Assembly (NCBI RefSeq): GCF_947489035.1
Contig: NZ_CANLCI010000014.1
Location: 40,180 to 104,179, forward strand
Length of the DNA stretch: 64,000 nucleotides
DNA from: an uncultured Ferrimonas sp.
GTDB lineage: Bacteria > Pseudomonadota > Gammaproteobacteria > Enterobacterales > Shewanellaceae
Direction: 5' to 3'
Shown in pieces: positions 8,551 through 17,171 of the stretch. The position numbers and the translations under genes were made by a program. Each line of letters starts with the position of its first letter. Within the stretch, counting starts at the first letter, position 1. Under the pieces are notes generated by a model. That model saw only the letters and a list, made by a program, of their open reading frames with translations, had not been told where the DNA came from and searched no databases.

Positions 8551-8570
8551 CGCCGCCCTAATGGGCGGCG
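8551..8570. terminator. Hairpin between convergent genes
   Basis: CGCCGCCC and GGGCGGCG around a TAAT loop, followed by TCTTTAC on the plus strand. It lies between the GGDEF/EAL gene and the convergent gene, and overlaps the latter's stop codon. Confidence 0.65.
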
Positions 8571-8884
8571 TCTTTACTGGTGTCGGCTTCAGGCAGAGCA
8601 AGCAGCCGCCGTAGGGTTTGCTGCCGCAGTTGGTAGGTCGCCGAGAGGCGTTCTAACTCTTTCTGCAGGAGGTTTTGCTCGGCAAATTTCTCGACGCTGG
8701 CGTAGTTTTGCAGGTAGTCAAAGTCACTGATGCAAACACACACCATCTTTTGTGTAGGCTCTTCCGGCGTGGCGGTATACACCAAATTCGGGCAAGCCCC
8801 TTGGCGCCAACTGGCTTCAAGGCAAGATTGCGCCGCGGCCAGCGGCGTAATCAACAGCAGCGTTAACGCCAGTGCAGTTTTCAC
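8558..8884 (-). CDS. Small secreted protein of unknown function
   Basis: A 108-residue protein that I do not recognise. It has a signal peptide (MKTALALTLLLITPLAAA-QS), four cysteines in the first half of the mature protein (C21, C31, C49 and C51, the last two as VCVC) and a helical, Gln/Leu-rich C-terminal half. It begins with GTG directly after the gshB stop codon (no gap), so it is probably cotranscribed with gshB. The cysteines may form disulfides or bind metal; neither can be shown from sequence. Confidence 0.65.
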   Translation of the reverse strand: MKTALALTLLLITPLAAAQSCLEASWRQGACPNLVYTATPEEPTQKMVCVCISDFDYLQNYASVEKFAEQNLLQKELERLSATYQLRQQTLRRLLALPEADTSKDAAH

Positions 8885-9832
8885 TTAGTTAGCCAGCCGA
8901 CGTTCAATCGCATCCATCAACATGGCGCTGATGTTGGTATCAAAGGCGTTGTCGATCTCTTGCACACAGGTGGGGCTAGTCACGTTGATTTCGGTTAGGC
9001 GATCGCCAATCACATCCAAGCCGACAAAAATCAACCCACGCTTTTTCAGCTCTGGGGCAACGGCACGGGCAATGGCCCAGTCGCTGTCGGACAATGGGCG
9101 TGCTTCGCCACGGCCGCCAGCGGCCAAGTTGCCACGGGTTTCTTTGCCCTGTGGGATCCGCGCTAAGCAGTATGGTACCGGCTCGCCATCGATGACTAAG
9201 ATGCGTTTGTCGCCCTGCTTAATTTCCGGGATAAACTTCTGCACCATGGTGTACATGTTGCCCATATTGGTCAGGGTTTCGATGATCACCCCAAGGTTGT
9301 CGCCTTCTGGGCCCACCTTGAAGATGGACGCGCCACCCATGCCATCAAGTGGCTTAACGATGATTTCGCCATGTTCGGCGTGGAATTGACGAATTTTATC
9401 GGCACGGCGGGTGACTAAGGTGGTTGGGGTGTGTTCAGCAAACCAAGCCGTAAACAGCTTTTCGTTACAGTCGCGCAGGCTTTGCGGCTTGTTAACGATT
9501 AAGGTGCCTTGCTCTTCTGCGCGCTCCAGCATGTAGGTGGCGTAGATAAATTCAGTATCAAATGGCGGATCTTTACGCATCAAGATCACGTCTAAATCGT
9601 TTAACTGGGCTTCTTGCGCGTCACCAAGCTGGTAGAAGTTATCCGCATCACGCTGCACCGATAACGGCTGCATCCGCGCGTATGGCTGGCCTTGCTCCAG
9701 ATACAGATCACTCATCTCCATGTAATACAGCTCGTAGCCACGGGCTTGTGCCTCTAGCAGAAAGGCGAAGCTGGTGTCTTTGTTGATGTTAATGGATGAG
9801 ATGGGATCCATCACGATGCCGAGTTTGATCAT
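8885..9832 (-). CDS. gshB: Glutathione synthetase
   Basis: GshB joins gamma-glutamylcysteine and glycine with ATP to make glutathione in the cytoplasm. The 315-residue length matches the E. coli enzyme. The N-terminal domain starts MIKLGIVMDPISSI. The ATP-grasp part contains the glycine-rich loop KPLDGMGGASIF (160-171) and the C-terminal catalytic stretch LDVIGDRLTEINVTSPT. It lies eight bases downstream of rsmE, with AGGAGC before the ATG. The order endA-rsmE-gshB is familiar in related gammaproteobacteria. Confidence 0.96.
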   Translation of the reverse strand: MIKLGIVMDPISSININKDTSFAFLLEAQARGYELYYMEMSDLYLEQGQPYARMQPLSVQRDADNFYQLGDAQEAQLNDLDVILMRKDPPFDTEFIYATYMLERAEEQGTLIVNKPQSLRDCNEKLFTAWFAEHTPTTLVTRRADKIRQFHAEHGEIIVKPLDGMGGASIFKVGPEGDNLGVIIETLTNMGNMYTMVQKFIPEIKQGDKRILVIDGEPVPYCLARIPQGKETRGNLAAGGRGEARPLSDSDWAIARAVAPELKKRGLIFVGLDVIGDRLTEINVTSPTCVQEIDNAFDTNISAMLMDAIERRLAN

Positions 9833-9840
9833 GGGTGCTC

Positions 9841-10572
9841 CTAACCTAAGTCGCCGAAGCGTACTTGCAGTGCGGTGATGGCGGTCAAGGCGGCGGTTTC
9901 AGTTCGCAGCACTCGAGGGCCTAATAAAATGTCGGTGAAGTGTTGGCTGCTGGCCGTGGCGATCTCTGCCGTTGACAGCCCGCCTTCTGGCCCAATCAAT
10001 AAGCGCGCTTGGCTTACTGGGGTAGGCAGCGTATTGATGCTGTATTGGGCACGGGGGTGCAGATTCAGCTTCAAACCGTCGTAAGGTTCTTGCAGCCACT
10101 CGTCCAGCTTCATCACTGGTCGGATCTGCGGCACCACGTTACGGCCACTTTGTTCGCAGGCGGCAATGGCGATTTTCTGCCACTGCTGCAGTTTCTTGTC
10201 TAGGCGGTCGCCGCTGAGCTTAACACCGCAGCGTTCTGACCACAGTGGGGTAATGGTATTGACCCCCAGTTCAACCGACTTCTGGATGGTGAACTCCATC
10301 TTATCGCCACGGGAGATTACTTGCCCGAGCTCAAGATCCAGCGGCGATTCGCTTTGGTGCTGCTGCACTTCGTCGATTTGTACTTCCACCGACTTTTTGC
10401 TGCTGGCGGTGATGGTGGCCAGAAACTGTTGGCCGTCTCCGTTAAACAGCATCAGTTGTTGCGGAGGTTGCATCCGCAACACACGGCCAACGTGATTGGC
10501 GCCGTCTTCATCCAGCGACAGTTGTTGTCCCAGCGCTAATGGGCTGGGCTGAAAAATTCTTGGGATCCGCAT
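9841..10572 (-). CDS. rsmE: 16S rRNA (uracil1498-N3)-methyltransferase
   Basis: RsmE methylates U1498 of 16S rRNA. The 243-residue protein has the usual layout: an N-terminal PUA-like domain (start MRIPRIFQ) and a C-terminal SPOUT methyltransferase domain. The SAM-binding knot region is visible as [10 protein letters not shown] (about 191-200) and [11 protein letters not shown] (about 217-227). It sits between endA (14-bp gap) and gshB (8-bp gap), likely in one transcript. Confidence 0.95.
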   Translation of the reverse strand: MRIPRIFQPSPLALGQQLSLDEDGANHVGRVLRMQPPQQLMLFNGDGQQFLATITASSKKSVEVQIDEVQQHQSESPLDLELGQVISRGDKMEFTIQKSVELGVNTITPLWSERCGVKLSGDRLDKKLQQWQKIAIAACEQSGRNVVPQIRPVMKLDEWLQEPYDGLKLNLHPRAQYSINTLPTPVSQARLLIGPEGGLSTAEIATASSQHFTDILLGPRVLRTETAALTAITALQVRFGDLG

Positions 10573-10585
10573 TCGTCTTACCTGA

Positions 10586-11302
10586 TCAGCTGCATTGCTG
10601 CGCTGTGAAGGGGTTTATCTGCCCCTGTTTTTGGCTAACCAAACGATGCCGTTGGCATTCGCTTGGGGTGGCTGGGTACATAGTATGCCAGCTTGAATAG
10701 AGTTTTCGTTGTGCTTTTGATAATCGGATCTGGTAGCGCTGCGCCATATAAAGGTAACTGCGTGCAACCTGCCCCCGTGCGCGTTTGGGTGGCTGCGCCT
10801 GTTTGCGCTTAAAATCCACCACCATCTGGCACTGACCATATTGATCCGCGCGGCCATTCCAATCGGTTAAGCGGTAGTTCGAGCGATCGCCATTCACCTC
10901 GCCAATGGCGGGATAGAGGTTATGCATGTCGGCTTCCATCGCTTTAAAGGTTTTGTCTTTGCGGCAGTTCTTACGACCCCCTTGCTGCCAACATTGCAGC
11001 TGGCGGCCAAAGTCGTAAGCGGGCATGACGTGTTCCCATTCGATCCGGTGTGCGCGTTGGTAATACTTGCCCTTCTTTTTCTCGACGCGAGATTGATAGC
11101 CGCAGCTGGCCAAGGCCGGCACTAATTTCACTTTCTTGCCTTTGGCTGAATCGGTGAAACGGCAGCCACAGTAGAGCGACTCCATCGGTAATTCATTTTG
11201 ATATAGCTTGGCTAAGTTCTTCTTGGCGGCACTAAAGGAGCTGGGGGCAGCCCATGCTACCGAACTGAGCAAACAGCTCAGTACTACAACGGTTCTCAAC
11301 AT
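10586..11302 (-). CDS. endA: Endonuclease I (periplasmic or secreted DNase)
   Basis: EndA is an exported non-specific endonuclease. The 238-residue precursor has a signal peptide ending near SVAWA-AP (residue 19). The catalytic core of the family is present: EWEHVMPA (88-95) and [19 protein letters not shown] (125-143), which together hold the His, Glu and Asn of the beta-beta-alpha metal nuclease fold. Several cysteines (C45, C47, C67, C104, C113) suggest disulfides, as in Vibrio secreted DNases. It lies 28 bp downstream of sprT in the same direction. Confidence 0.94.
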   Translation of the reverse strand: MLRTVVVLSCLLSSVAWAAPSSFSAAKKNLAKLYQNELPMESLYCGCRFTDSAKGKKVKLVPALASCGYQSRVEKKKGKYYQRAHRIEWEHVMPAYDFGRQLQCWQQGGRKNCRKDKTFKAMEADMHNLYPAIGEVNGDRSNYRLTDWNGRADQYGQCQMVVDFKRKQAQPPKRARGQVARSYLYMAQRYQIRLSKAQRKLYSSWHTMYPATPSECQRHRLVSQKQGQINPFTAQQCS

Positions 11303-11330
11303 CTACAGCAACTTCTCTAACAATGTTTTT

Positions 11331-11834
11331 TTAGCTTGGGTCGTTACCCACCAATTGTAATGGGGTTTGGCAACGACGGCAGCGATATTGTGCTTGGCCG
11401 CGTAGCACCTTGTTATGACGGCGAATGGTTAATTGGTGCGACTGGCACTGACAGCGGTAAGCAAAGCTGCGTGGCTGCACTGCGGTCACATCAAAGCTGT
11501 GGCGGGTTTTCGGTTCAAGCTGAAAGAGACTGCGCATCAGCTGTTGCCATTGCACGCCGTGGGGTTTAACTCGGCCGTACAGCTGCCATGCCAGCAGGTG
11601 CGCCACTTCGTGGGGCACGACCTCATCCACAAACGCCTGTGGGTTTTGCTGGGCTAAGGTGGGGTTGAAGCGCAATCGGTTGACTTGCAGGTGTGCTGTT
11701 CCCGCGGCTTGGCCACGCAGGGCAAAGCTGATGGTTGGGCGGGAAAAGCGGCGCTGTAGCTGTTGCTCGGCCACTTGATAGCAGTGCTCAACTTGCGCGC
11801 TGATGCGCTGAGCGAGGTCGTTTGGAGCGGTCAT
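11331..11834 (-). CDS. sprT: SprT family zinc metalloprotease-like protein
   Basis: A 167-residue SprT-like protein. The zinc-binding motif HEVAH appears in VPHEVAHLLAWQLYG (about 76-90). The C-terminal part carries a zinc ribbon with two Cys pairs, YRCQCQSH and YRCRRCQ. The reading frame is open upstream to 12056, but the extra residues overlap the PepSY gene and have no family match; the ATG at 11834 gives a length close to E. coli SprT (about 165). Its function in E. coli is poorly defined; SprT-like proteases elsewhere act on DNA-protein crosslinks. It is part of a tight minus-strand run with endA. Confidence 0.88.
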   Translation of the reverse strand: MTAPNDLAQRISAQVEHCYQVAEQQLQRRFSRPTISFALRGQAAGTAHLQVNRLRFNPTLAQQNPQAFVDEVVPHEVAHLLAWQLYGRVKPHGVQWQQLMRSLFQLEPKTRHSFDVTAVQPRSFAYRCQCQSHQLTIRRHNKVLRGQAQYRCRRCQTPLQLVGNDPS

Positions 11835-11860
11835 GGCGGCGATTATACGCTGCTGTGGGG

Positions 11861-12772
11861 TTAATGGGGCAATTTCTGTTGCTGTTTGCGGCTTAACCGC
11901 AGCTGCGTTGGTTGGGCGGGGTAGTGTTGGCAAGCCAGTACCGATTGGCCGTCGCTGAAGCTGACTCGACATTGGCCGCATTGCCCTTGGCCACGGCACC
12001 GTCCTGCTAACGGCAGATCTGAACTGAGCAACGGCTGCCCCCAGCGTTGCCGCCATTGGGCGATAAGCTGGCCGCTGCCATCCACGGCAGAGATCAACGG
12101 GCGCTGGGCTAAATAACCAAGGCGCAGCTTCTGCACCATTAACGCGATGCCGGTGCCGACAAAGCCTAAAAAGAGTGCAGCCAACAGATAGATCAGGGTG
12201 TGGTTAAAGTCGCGGCCATTGGGGTAATCGGCAAAGTGCACCGCAAATGCCCAGCGGTTCAAAGTAGAGAAACGATTACGATGGCCCAGCACTTGCCCAT
12301 CGCGGCTGACGTAAATGCGGGTATTGAGCTTATCGTTGCTGTTGATGCGCCAAGCGGCGCTCAAGATTGAATCCTGTGGCGTCGCTTGCCATTGCGGCGG
12401 GGCTAATTGGCCCGGGCCACGATAACTGTTGGTTGCAAGGGTGGCGATCTGCGCTTTGGTTAACTGCAGCGGCTGGCCCTGTTGGCCATCAAACAGCTGC
12501 GCCTGACCATCAATGAACACTCGAAAATGGCTTTGGCCTAAGCGTTCAACGTACTCCACTTTGTCGATGTGATTGCCAGCAAGCCGTGCCAATAGCGTCG
12601 GCAGCGGCAACGGTGGTGGTGGCGCAGTAAGCGCGGCGCGCACTCGATAGCTGCCCCCGCGCATGGTGTCACCGTCCATCAGGCTGAACCACAACCCACT
12701 GAGCAGCCACAACAGCAGCTGAACGGCGATCGCAAGGCCAAAGTAGCGGTGCCATTGGGCTAGGGGGCTCAT
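11861..12772 (-). CDS. PepSY membrane protein with C-terminal [2Fe-2S]-type domain
   Basis: A 303-residue protein. The first transmembrane helix is about 10-30, a PepSY-like periplasmic region about 50-165, the second helix about 192-213 and a cytoplasmic tail. The tail contains four cysteines at 259, 265, 268 and 281 (C-x5-C-x2-C-x12-C), the spacing of plant-type ferredoxin domains. His8 (QWHRYFG) and His179 (VHFADY) recur at equivalent places in the neighbouring PepSY protein, so haem or metal binding is possible. The ATG at 12772 overlaps the upstream gene's stop (ATGA), which fixes the start. It may be a membrane electron-transfer subunit, for example a ferric reductase. That role is inferred. 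Confidence 0.7.
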   Translation of the reverse strand: MSPLAQWHRYFGLAIAVQLLLWLLSGLWFSLMDGDTMRGGSYRVRAALTAPPPPLPLPTLLARLAGNHIDKVEYVERLGQSHFRVFIDGQAQLFDGQQGQPLQLTKAQIATLATNSYRGPGQLAPPQWQATPQDSILSAAWRINSNDKLNTRIYVSRDGQVLGHRNRFSTLNRWAFAVHFADYPNGRDFNHTLIYLLAALFLGFVGTGIALMVQKLRLGYLAQRPLISAVDGSGQLIAQWRQRWGQPLLSSDLPLAGRCRGQGQCGQCRVSFSDGQSVLACQHYPAQPTQLRLSRKQQQKLPH

Positions 12773-13419
12773 CGGCGTCGCCACAGCAGCAAGCCACTGA
12801 TGCTTAACAGCAGGGAGCAGAACGTGACAAGCGCCAGCCACGGAGTTTGGGGGCCACGATCGCCAAAGTAATCCATGATGTGCAGCCGCCACAGCAGATC
12901 AAAGCCACGCCAGTAGTGGTGGCGCTGGGTCACTAACTGACCGCTGTAGCCATCGAAGTAGAGCGTGGGTTGGCTTACGCCATTAAAGGCTACGGCGTAG
13001 ATTGGCAAAGGGCGACGGCCGAGTTCACTGGGGGGATTCTTGTCAATTAAGCGGGTGGCAGCAATTGTGGCCTTGCCGTTGAAGCTTTGGCGCGCCAAGG
13101 TTTCGATTTGCGCTTGGGGGATCAGCGTTAACGGTTGGCCGGTGTGCGCGCTGATGGCGCGGCGCTGAGAACCGCTTATCTGAAAATAGGGGCCGCGCAG
13201 CCCAGGCAACAACTGTACCGACTCGTCGGGATTGAGCGTGGGCCAGCGCTGCTGCACTTGGCTTAGTTGAAGCTGGTACTGCGGTGGCGTGACCCAAGTT
13301 TTACCGCGAATAAAATCAATATCAAAGGCCACCATGTAAGTGCCACTGAGGGCCCACAACAGCAGTTGTGAGCCAATCAACAGGGCCAGTAGGCGGTGCC
13401 AGAAGCGCAATTTCAGCAT
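12769..13419 (-). CDS. PepSY-domain membrane protein
   Basis: A 216-residue protein with an N-terminal helix (about 8-30), a periplasmic PepSY-type region and a C-terminal helix (about 193-213) ending LLLWRRR. Shared marks with the downstream protein are FWHR (His8) and RLHIMDYFG (His180), which suggest a common fold and possibly paired ligand residues across the membrane. It lacks the cysteine-containing tail. The gene lies six bases after the pyroglutamyl-peptidase-like gene and is translationally coupled to the next gene by ATGA. The pair probably forms one membrane redox unit (inference). Confidence 0.7.
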   Translation of the reverse strand: MLKLRFWHRLLALLIGSQLLLWALSGTYMVAFDIDFIRGKTWVTPPQYQLQLSQVQQRWPTLNPDESVQLLPGLRGPYFQISGSQRRAISAHTGQPLTLIPQAQIETLARQSFNGKATIAATRLIDKNPPSELGRRPLPIYAVAFNGVSQPTLYFDGYSGQLVTQRHHYWRGFDLLWRLHIMDYFGDRGPQTPWLALVTFCSLLLSISGLLLWRRR

Positions 13420-13425
13420 CGGGTG

Positions 13426-14568
13426 TTACAGGGTCATGGCGGCTTCTGCCAGCATCATCTCCAGCTGGGTTACGATGGCTTGAATCGCATCGGCGTCGTA
13501 GCCGCTGATCCGCGGGGTATGGACGTGGCCAACCGGCACCTTGCTGTTGAGCAGTTCACTTAACAATACGCTGCGGTAGCTGATCTCGTTTGACAGGTAA
13601 CCGCCGCCCGAGCCTTGTACCGAGGTGGCGTTACGCAGGGCAAACAGATTGCGCGCTTGCTTGTCGCCCTGGCTGGTGCTGACGTTACGGTTGTCGTTGA
13701 TCTTATATTGGCCTTGCGCCTGCATCATGGCGGCGGCTGGCAGAGTAAATTCGACAAATTCAGGGCCGTTAAGCACTTGGCCATTTAACTGCGGTGGCAG
13801 GGGCTGGCGCTTGCTGGCGCCGGTGTGCACGTTTTGATTGTCGCTGGCGCTGGCGGAGCGATTGCGGCCGGGAAAGCGCTCTAAGTCAAAGTCGCTGCGG
13901 CCCATCGACACGGTGACCACCATATCGACGCTGTTGTCGCGGAAAAATGGCGTGAGCACCGATTCAATCAAACCATCATCAAAATCTTTAAAGCGCACCG
14001 GGATCATCACGGTTTCAATTTGCACCTTTTGTGGCCCCAGCTGGAAGCTCATGCCATCCATTGCCAAGGCGGCCACCCCGGAAGGGTTGGACTGACCAAG
14101 GTTGCGATCCAATTGGAACGGATCAAAGCCGGTGAGCAGGATGCGAATGTCGCTGTCGGCATCAAAGCGGATGTCGCTCATGCCGCGGGAGGCTTTCTCT
14201 AAAGTGGTCAGCAGAATATTGCGTTGCCAGTCGGCCAGCGGGAAGTTGGGCTGCTGTTGTTTCAAGGCGATGCGAGTTGCGAGGCGATCCCAATAGAGTG
14301 AGCGATCGTCAAGGTAGCCAGATTGCACATCAGCCACGGCGGCGCGCCAAAGGGCATTGCCATCTTCGGCCACTTTACGGGTTACGGTTAGCTCGTTGTT
14401 GTCGGCACGATAGCGGGATAACAGGCGATCAATCTGGGCTTGATAGCGACCGGTGGCGCTGGGTAATTCAGAAACGGCGCTGGCATAGCGGCGTTCTTCG
14501 ACATCCATGGGGGCGGCAACCGCGGTGGAAGCCAGCAACGATAGGGCGAACAGGGCTTTGTAGGCCAT
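13426..14568 (-). CDS. Secreted pyroglutamyl-peptidase-like protein, catalytic Cys replaced
   Basis: A 380-residue exported protein (signal peptide cleaved near VAA-AP, residue 19). Residues 20-140 have no family I recognise. Residues 142-360 resemble pyroglutamyl-peptidase I (C15): ILLTGFDPF (143-151) with NPSG, a Glu in GRSDFDLERFPG (E230) at the place of the catalytic Glu, and VHTP (H350) at the place of the catalytic His. The strand that should carry the catalytic Cys reads GGGYLSNEISY, with Ser326. It is probably not a cysteine peptidase, though serine catalysis cannot be excluded. Start: AAGGAG ahead of ATG 14568. It heads the minus-strand run through the PepSY genes. Confidence 0.7.
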   Translation of the reverse strand: MAYKALFALSLLASTAVAAPMDVEERRYASAVSELPSATGRYQAQIDRLLSRYRADNNELTVTRKVAEDGNALWRAAVADVQSGYLDDRSLYWDRLATRIALKQQQPNFPLADWQRNILLTTLEKASRGMSDIRFDADSDIRILLTGFDPFQLDRNLGQSNPSGVAALAMDGMSFQLGPQKVQIETVMIPVRFKDFDDGLIESVLTPFFRDNSVDMVVTVSMGRSDFDLERFPGRNRSASASDNQNVHTGASKRQPLPPQLNGQVLNGPEFVEFTLPAAAMMQAQGQYKINDNRNVSTSQGDKQARNLFALRNATSVQGSGGGYLSNEISYRSVLLSELLNSKVPVGHVHTPRISGYDADAIQAIVTQLEMMLAEAAMTL

Positions 14569-14657
14569 GGCACGCTACTCCTTTAGCGAATTAATGAGCA
14601 TAACTTACCTTGCAACCTTGCAACGGGTAAAGCCAAGGTTCTGATCCGTAAGCAATA

Positions 14658-14682
14658 AAAAACCCGCACTCGGCGGGTTTTT
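14658..14682. terminator. metK terminator
   Basis: AAAAACCCGC and GCGGGTTTTT form a short hairpin with A- and T-runs on either side. It lies 16 bp beyond the metK stop on the minus strand. Confidence 0.85.
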
Positions 14683-14697
14683 CTAACAGCGTAACCG

Positions 14698-15852
14698 TTA
14701 CAGGCCAGCTTCTTCGCGCAGCGCGTCGGCTTTGTCGGTTTGCTCCCAAGGGAACTCAACGCGACCAAAGTGACCGTAAGAAGCGGTCTGCTGGTAGATT
14801 GGGCGTTCTAGGTGCAGCATCTGGATCAGGCCGTATGGACGCAGATCGAAGTGCTTACGTACCAAGGTGATCAGCTTGTCTTCAGACAGCTTACCGGTGC
14901 CGAAGGTTTCGATGCTGATGGAGGTTGGCTCTGCCACACCGATGGCGTAAGACACCTGAATTTCACAGCGATCAGCCAAACCAGCCGCAACCAAGTTTTT
15001 GGCAACGTAACGGGTGGCGTAAGCGGCGCTACGGTCAACCTTAGATGGATCTTTACCAGAGAACGCACCGCCACCGTGACGAGCCATGCCGCCGTAGGTA
15101 TCAACGATGATCTTACGACCGGTCAAACCACAGTCGCCCATTGGGCCGCCGATAACAAAACGACCCGTCGGGTTGATGTGGAACTTAGTGTCTTTGGTGA
15201 TCCACTCTTGTGGCAGCACTGGCTTGATGATGGTTTCCATCACGCCTTCACGCAGATCCGCAGTGGAGACGTCATCGCTGTGCTGGGTAGACAACACAAC
15301 CGCATCGATGCCCGCGACTGAGCCGTCTTCGTTGTAGGCGAAGGTTACCTGAGATTTTGCGTCTGGACGCAACCAGTTCAGGGTGCCGTTCTTACGCACT
15401 TCCGCTTGGCGCTTAACCAAACGGTGTGAGTAAGTGATTGGCGCAGGCATCAGTACGTCGGTTTCGTTAGAGGCGTAACCGAACATCAGGCCTTGGTCGC
15501 CAGCGCCTTGCTCACGCGGGTCGGTTTTATCAACGCCTTGGTTGATGTCTGGAGACTGCTTACCGATGGCGGACAGAACCGCACAAGAGTTGGCATCAAA
15601 GCCCATGTCAGAATGGGTGTAACCGATGTCGCGGACGGTTTGGCGGGTGATCTCTTCGATATCAACCCAGGCGTTAGTGGAGATCTCACCACCGACCATT
15701 ACCATGCCGGTTTTTACGTAAGTTTCGCACGCAACGCGAGCCTTAGGATCTTGCGCCAAAATGGCATCAAGTACTGCATCAGAGATCTGATCAGCAATTT
15801 TATCCGGATGGCCTTCGGATACGGATTCGGAAGTGAACAGGTGACGTGCCAT
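14698..15852 (-). CDS. metK: S-adenosylmethionine synthetase
   Basis: MetK makes S-adenosylmethionine from methionine and ATP in the cytoplasm. The 384-residue length is that of E. coli MetK. Family motifs are clear: [11 protein letters not shown] (about 13-23), [12 protein letters not shown] (about 116-127, ATP-binding) and the P-loop-like [19 protein letters not shown] (about 259-277). AAGGA lies ahead of ATG 15852. The gene is monocistronic, with a terminator downstream and a candidate MetJ operator between its -10 element and start codon. Confidence 0.97.
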   Translation of the reverse strand: MARHLFTSESVSEGHPDKIADQISDAVLDAILAQDPKARVACETYVKTGMVMVGGEISTNAWVDIEEITRQTVRDIGYTHSDMGFDANSCAVLSAIGKQSPDINQGVDKTDPREQGAGDQGLMFGYASNETDVLMPAPITYSHRLVKRQAEVRKNGTLNWLRPDAKSQVTFAYNEDGSVAGIDAVVLSTQHSDDVSTADLREGVMETIIKPVLPQEWITKDTKFHINPTGRFVIGGPMGDCGLTGRKIIVDTYGGMARHGGGAFSGKDPSKVDRSAAYATRYVAKNLVAAGLADRCEIQVSYAIGVAEPTSISIETFGTGKLSEDKLITLVRKHFDLRPYGLIQMLHLERPIYQQTASYGHFGRVEFPWEQTDKADALREEAGL

Positions 15853-15891
15853 AAAAGGAACTCTCTCGTCGGTAAATCAAATTTGGTGTGT

Positions 15892-15915
15892 AGATGCATC
15901 TACGTCTGGACGGCT
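15892..15915 (-). promoter_or_regulatory. Candidate MetJ operator of metK
   Basis: Three tandem 8-mers, AGATGCAT, CTACGTCT and GGACGGCT, match the MetJ met-box consensus AGACGTCT at 4, 6 and 6 of 8 positions. They lie directly downstream of a possible -10 element (TAAAAT on the minus strand, 15921-15916), 40 bp before the metK start. metK is a known MetJ target in enteric bacteria. No metJ gene is in the window. Confidence 0.45.
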
Positions 15916-16147
15916 ATTTTATGGATTTTTAACCGGATTGCCAGCGTCCTAGATCAAATAGTGCCGTTAAAGCGACAAAATTTGTCCAAGTGTAGTTGGC
16001 GGTGGTGGCTTTGTTGCCATCTTGAGCGGTTCTTGGGGCGGTGGGGTCAGTGCACTTGATTTGTTTATCAACTGCCTGATAATTAGTCATCTAAATGTCG
16101 AACGCCGATGGAATGGCGTTCTTGGGATCACGCAAGGGAGAGTTGCC

Positions 16148-16990
16148 ATGACATTGCCCTATCCGGCGCTGTGGCTTAGCGGGGCCGCCGCGCTGTTGCC
16201 AACGGCGCTGTACGCGAAGGGGCCAGATCTGATGCTGGCCAAAAGTTACCACCAAGATGTGGAAGTCAGCAGCTACCTGATCAGCGAAAAGTACGATGGC
16301 ATGCGCGCGTATTGGACCGGCAGCAAGTTGGTCAGTCGCAGTGGCCATAAAATTGCCGCACCGGCGTGGTTTATTGCTGCGTTGCCGGCGATGCCACTGG
16401 ATGGCGAACTGTGGTTAGGGCGCGGCCAGTTTCAAGCGTTGATGTCGATTGTGCGTGATGCCGAGCCGGATGAAGAACAATGGCGGCAGGTACGCTACAT
16501 GGTGTTTGATTTGCCCATGAGCCTAAACCCCTTCCATGTGCGCCAACGGGAGATCACGCAGCTGCTTACGGATCTCAACCAGCCCCACCTGCAAGCGGTG
16601 CCCCAACACAAAGTGGAAGACGCTAAGCAACTGCAAGCGCTGTTTCGTCAGCATCAGTTGCAGGGGGCAGAAGGGCTTATTCTGAAACGATACGATTCGC
16701 CTTATCTGAGCGGCCGTTCGCCGCTGATGTTAAAAATGAAAGCCTACCAAGATGCCGAAGCGGTGGTTGTGGCGCACCTGCCGGGCAAGGGCAAGTATCA
16801 AGGGCTGTTGGGGGCGTTGTTGGTTAAAGACGCCAGCGGCCGTGAATTTAAACTTGGCAGCGGCTTGAGCGATCAGCTGCGGCATCATCCCCCGGCCATC
16901 GGCAGCGTGGTGACTTACCGCTATAACGGTTTCACTGACAGCGGCCTGCCGCGTTTTGCTCGCTTCGATCGCAGCTTCTCCGTGCTGTGA
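16148..16990 (+). CDS. Exported ATP-dependent DNA ligase (Lig E type)
   Basis: A 280-residue minimal ATP-dependent ligase with a hydrophobic signal sequence (ending near ALYA-KG, residue 22). The adenylation motif KYDGMR (Lys is the AMP acceptor) is at about 47-52. Further nucleotidyltransferase motifs are visible: DGELW, EGLILKRYDSPY (about 178-189) and LMLKMKAY (motif V, about 197-204), followed by an OB-fold domain. Lig E enzymes of gammaproteobacteria are small, lack extra DNA-binding domains and are predicted periplasmic, possibly acting on DNA taken up. ATG 16148 was chosen because GGGAGAG precedes it and it opens the signal peptide; an earlier in-frame start at 16022 has no such support. 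It diverges from metK. Confidence 0.88.
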   Translation: MTLPYPALWLSGAAALLPTALYAKGPDLMLAKSYHQDVEVSSYLISEKYDGMRAYWTGSKLVSRSGHKIAAPAWFIAALPAMPLDGELWLGRGQFQALMSIVRDAEPDEEQWRQVRYMVFDLPMSLNPFHVRQREITQLLTDLNQPHLQAVPQHKVEDAKQLQALFRQHQLQGAEGLILKRYDSPYLSGRSPLMLKMKAYQDAEAVVVAHLPGKGKYQGLLGALLVKDASGREFKLGSGLSDQLRHHPPAIGSVVTYRYNGFTDSGLPRFARFDRSFSVL

Positions 16991-17171
16991 TCCCCATCAT
17001 CTCGCCCTTGGTGGATCGCCTGGCTGGCATCAGCGAGGCGGTTTACTACACTTCGGCCGACGTTAATTTTTGGAATTTAATGACGAAAAAGTGATTCGCA
17101 ATTGCGTCTGGCCGAGCAAAATTGGAGAATACCGCCGCCTACAAACTCATTCTCTGTATTCAGGAGTAATA

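Noticed and set aside
15853..16147. SAM riboswitch ahead of metK
   Set aside because: The leader of about 60 bases from the likely start is too short and shows no riboswitch-like paired elements; MetJ control is more plausible.
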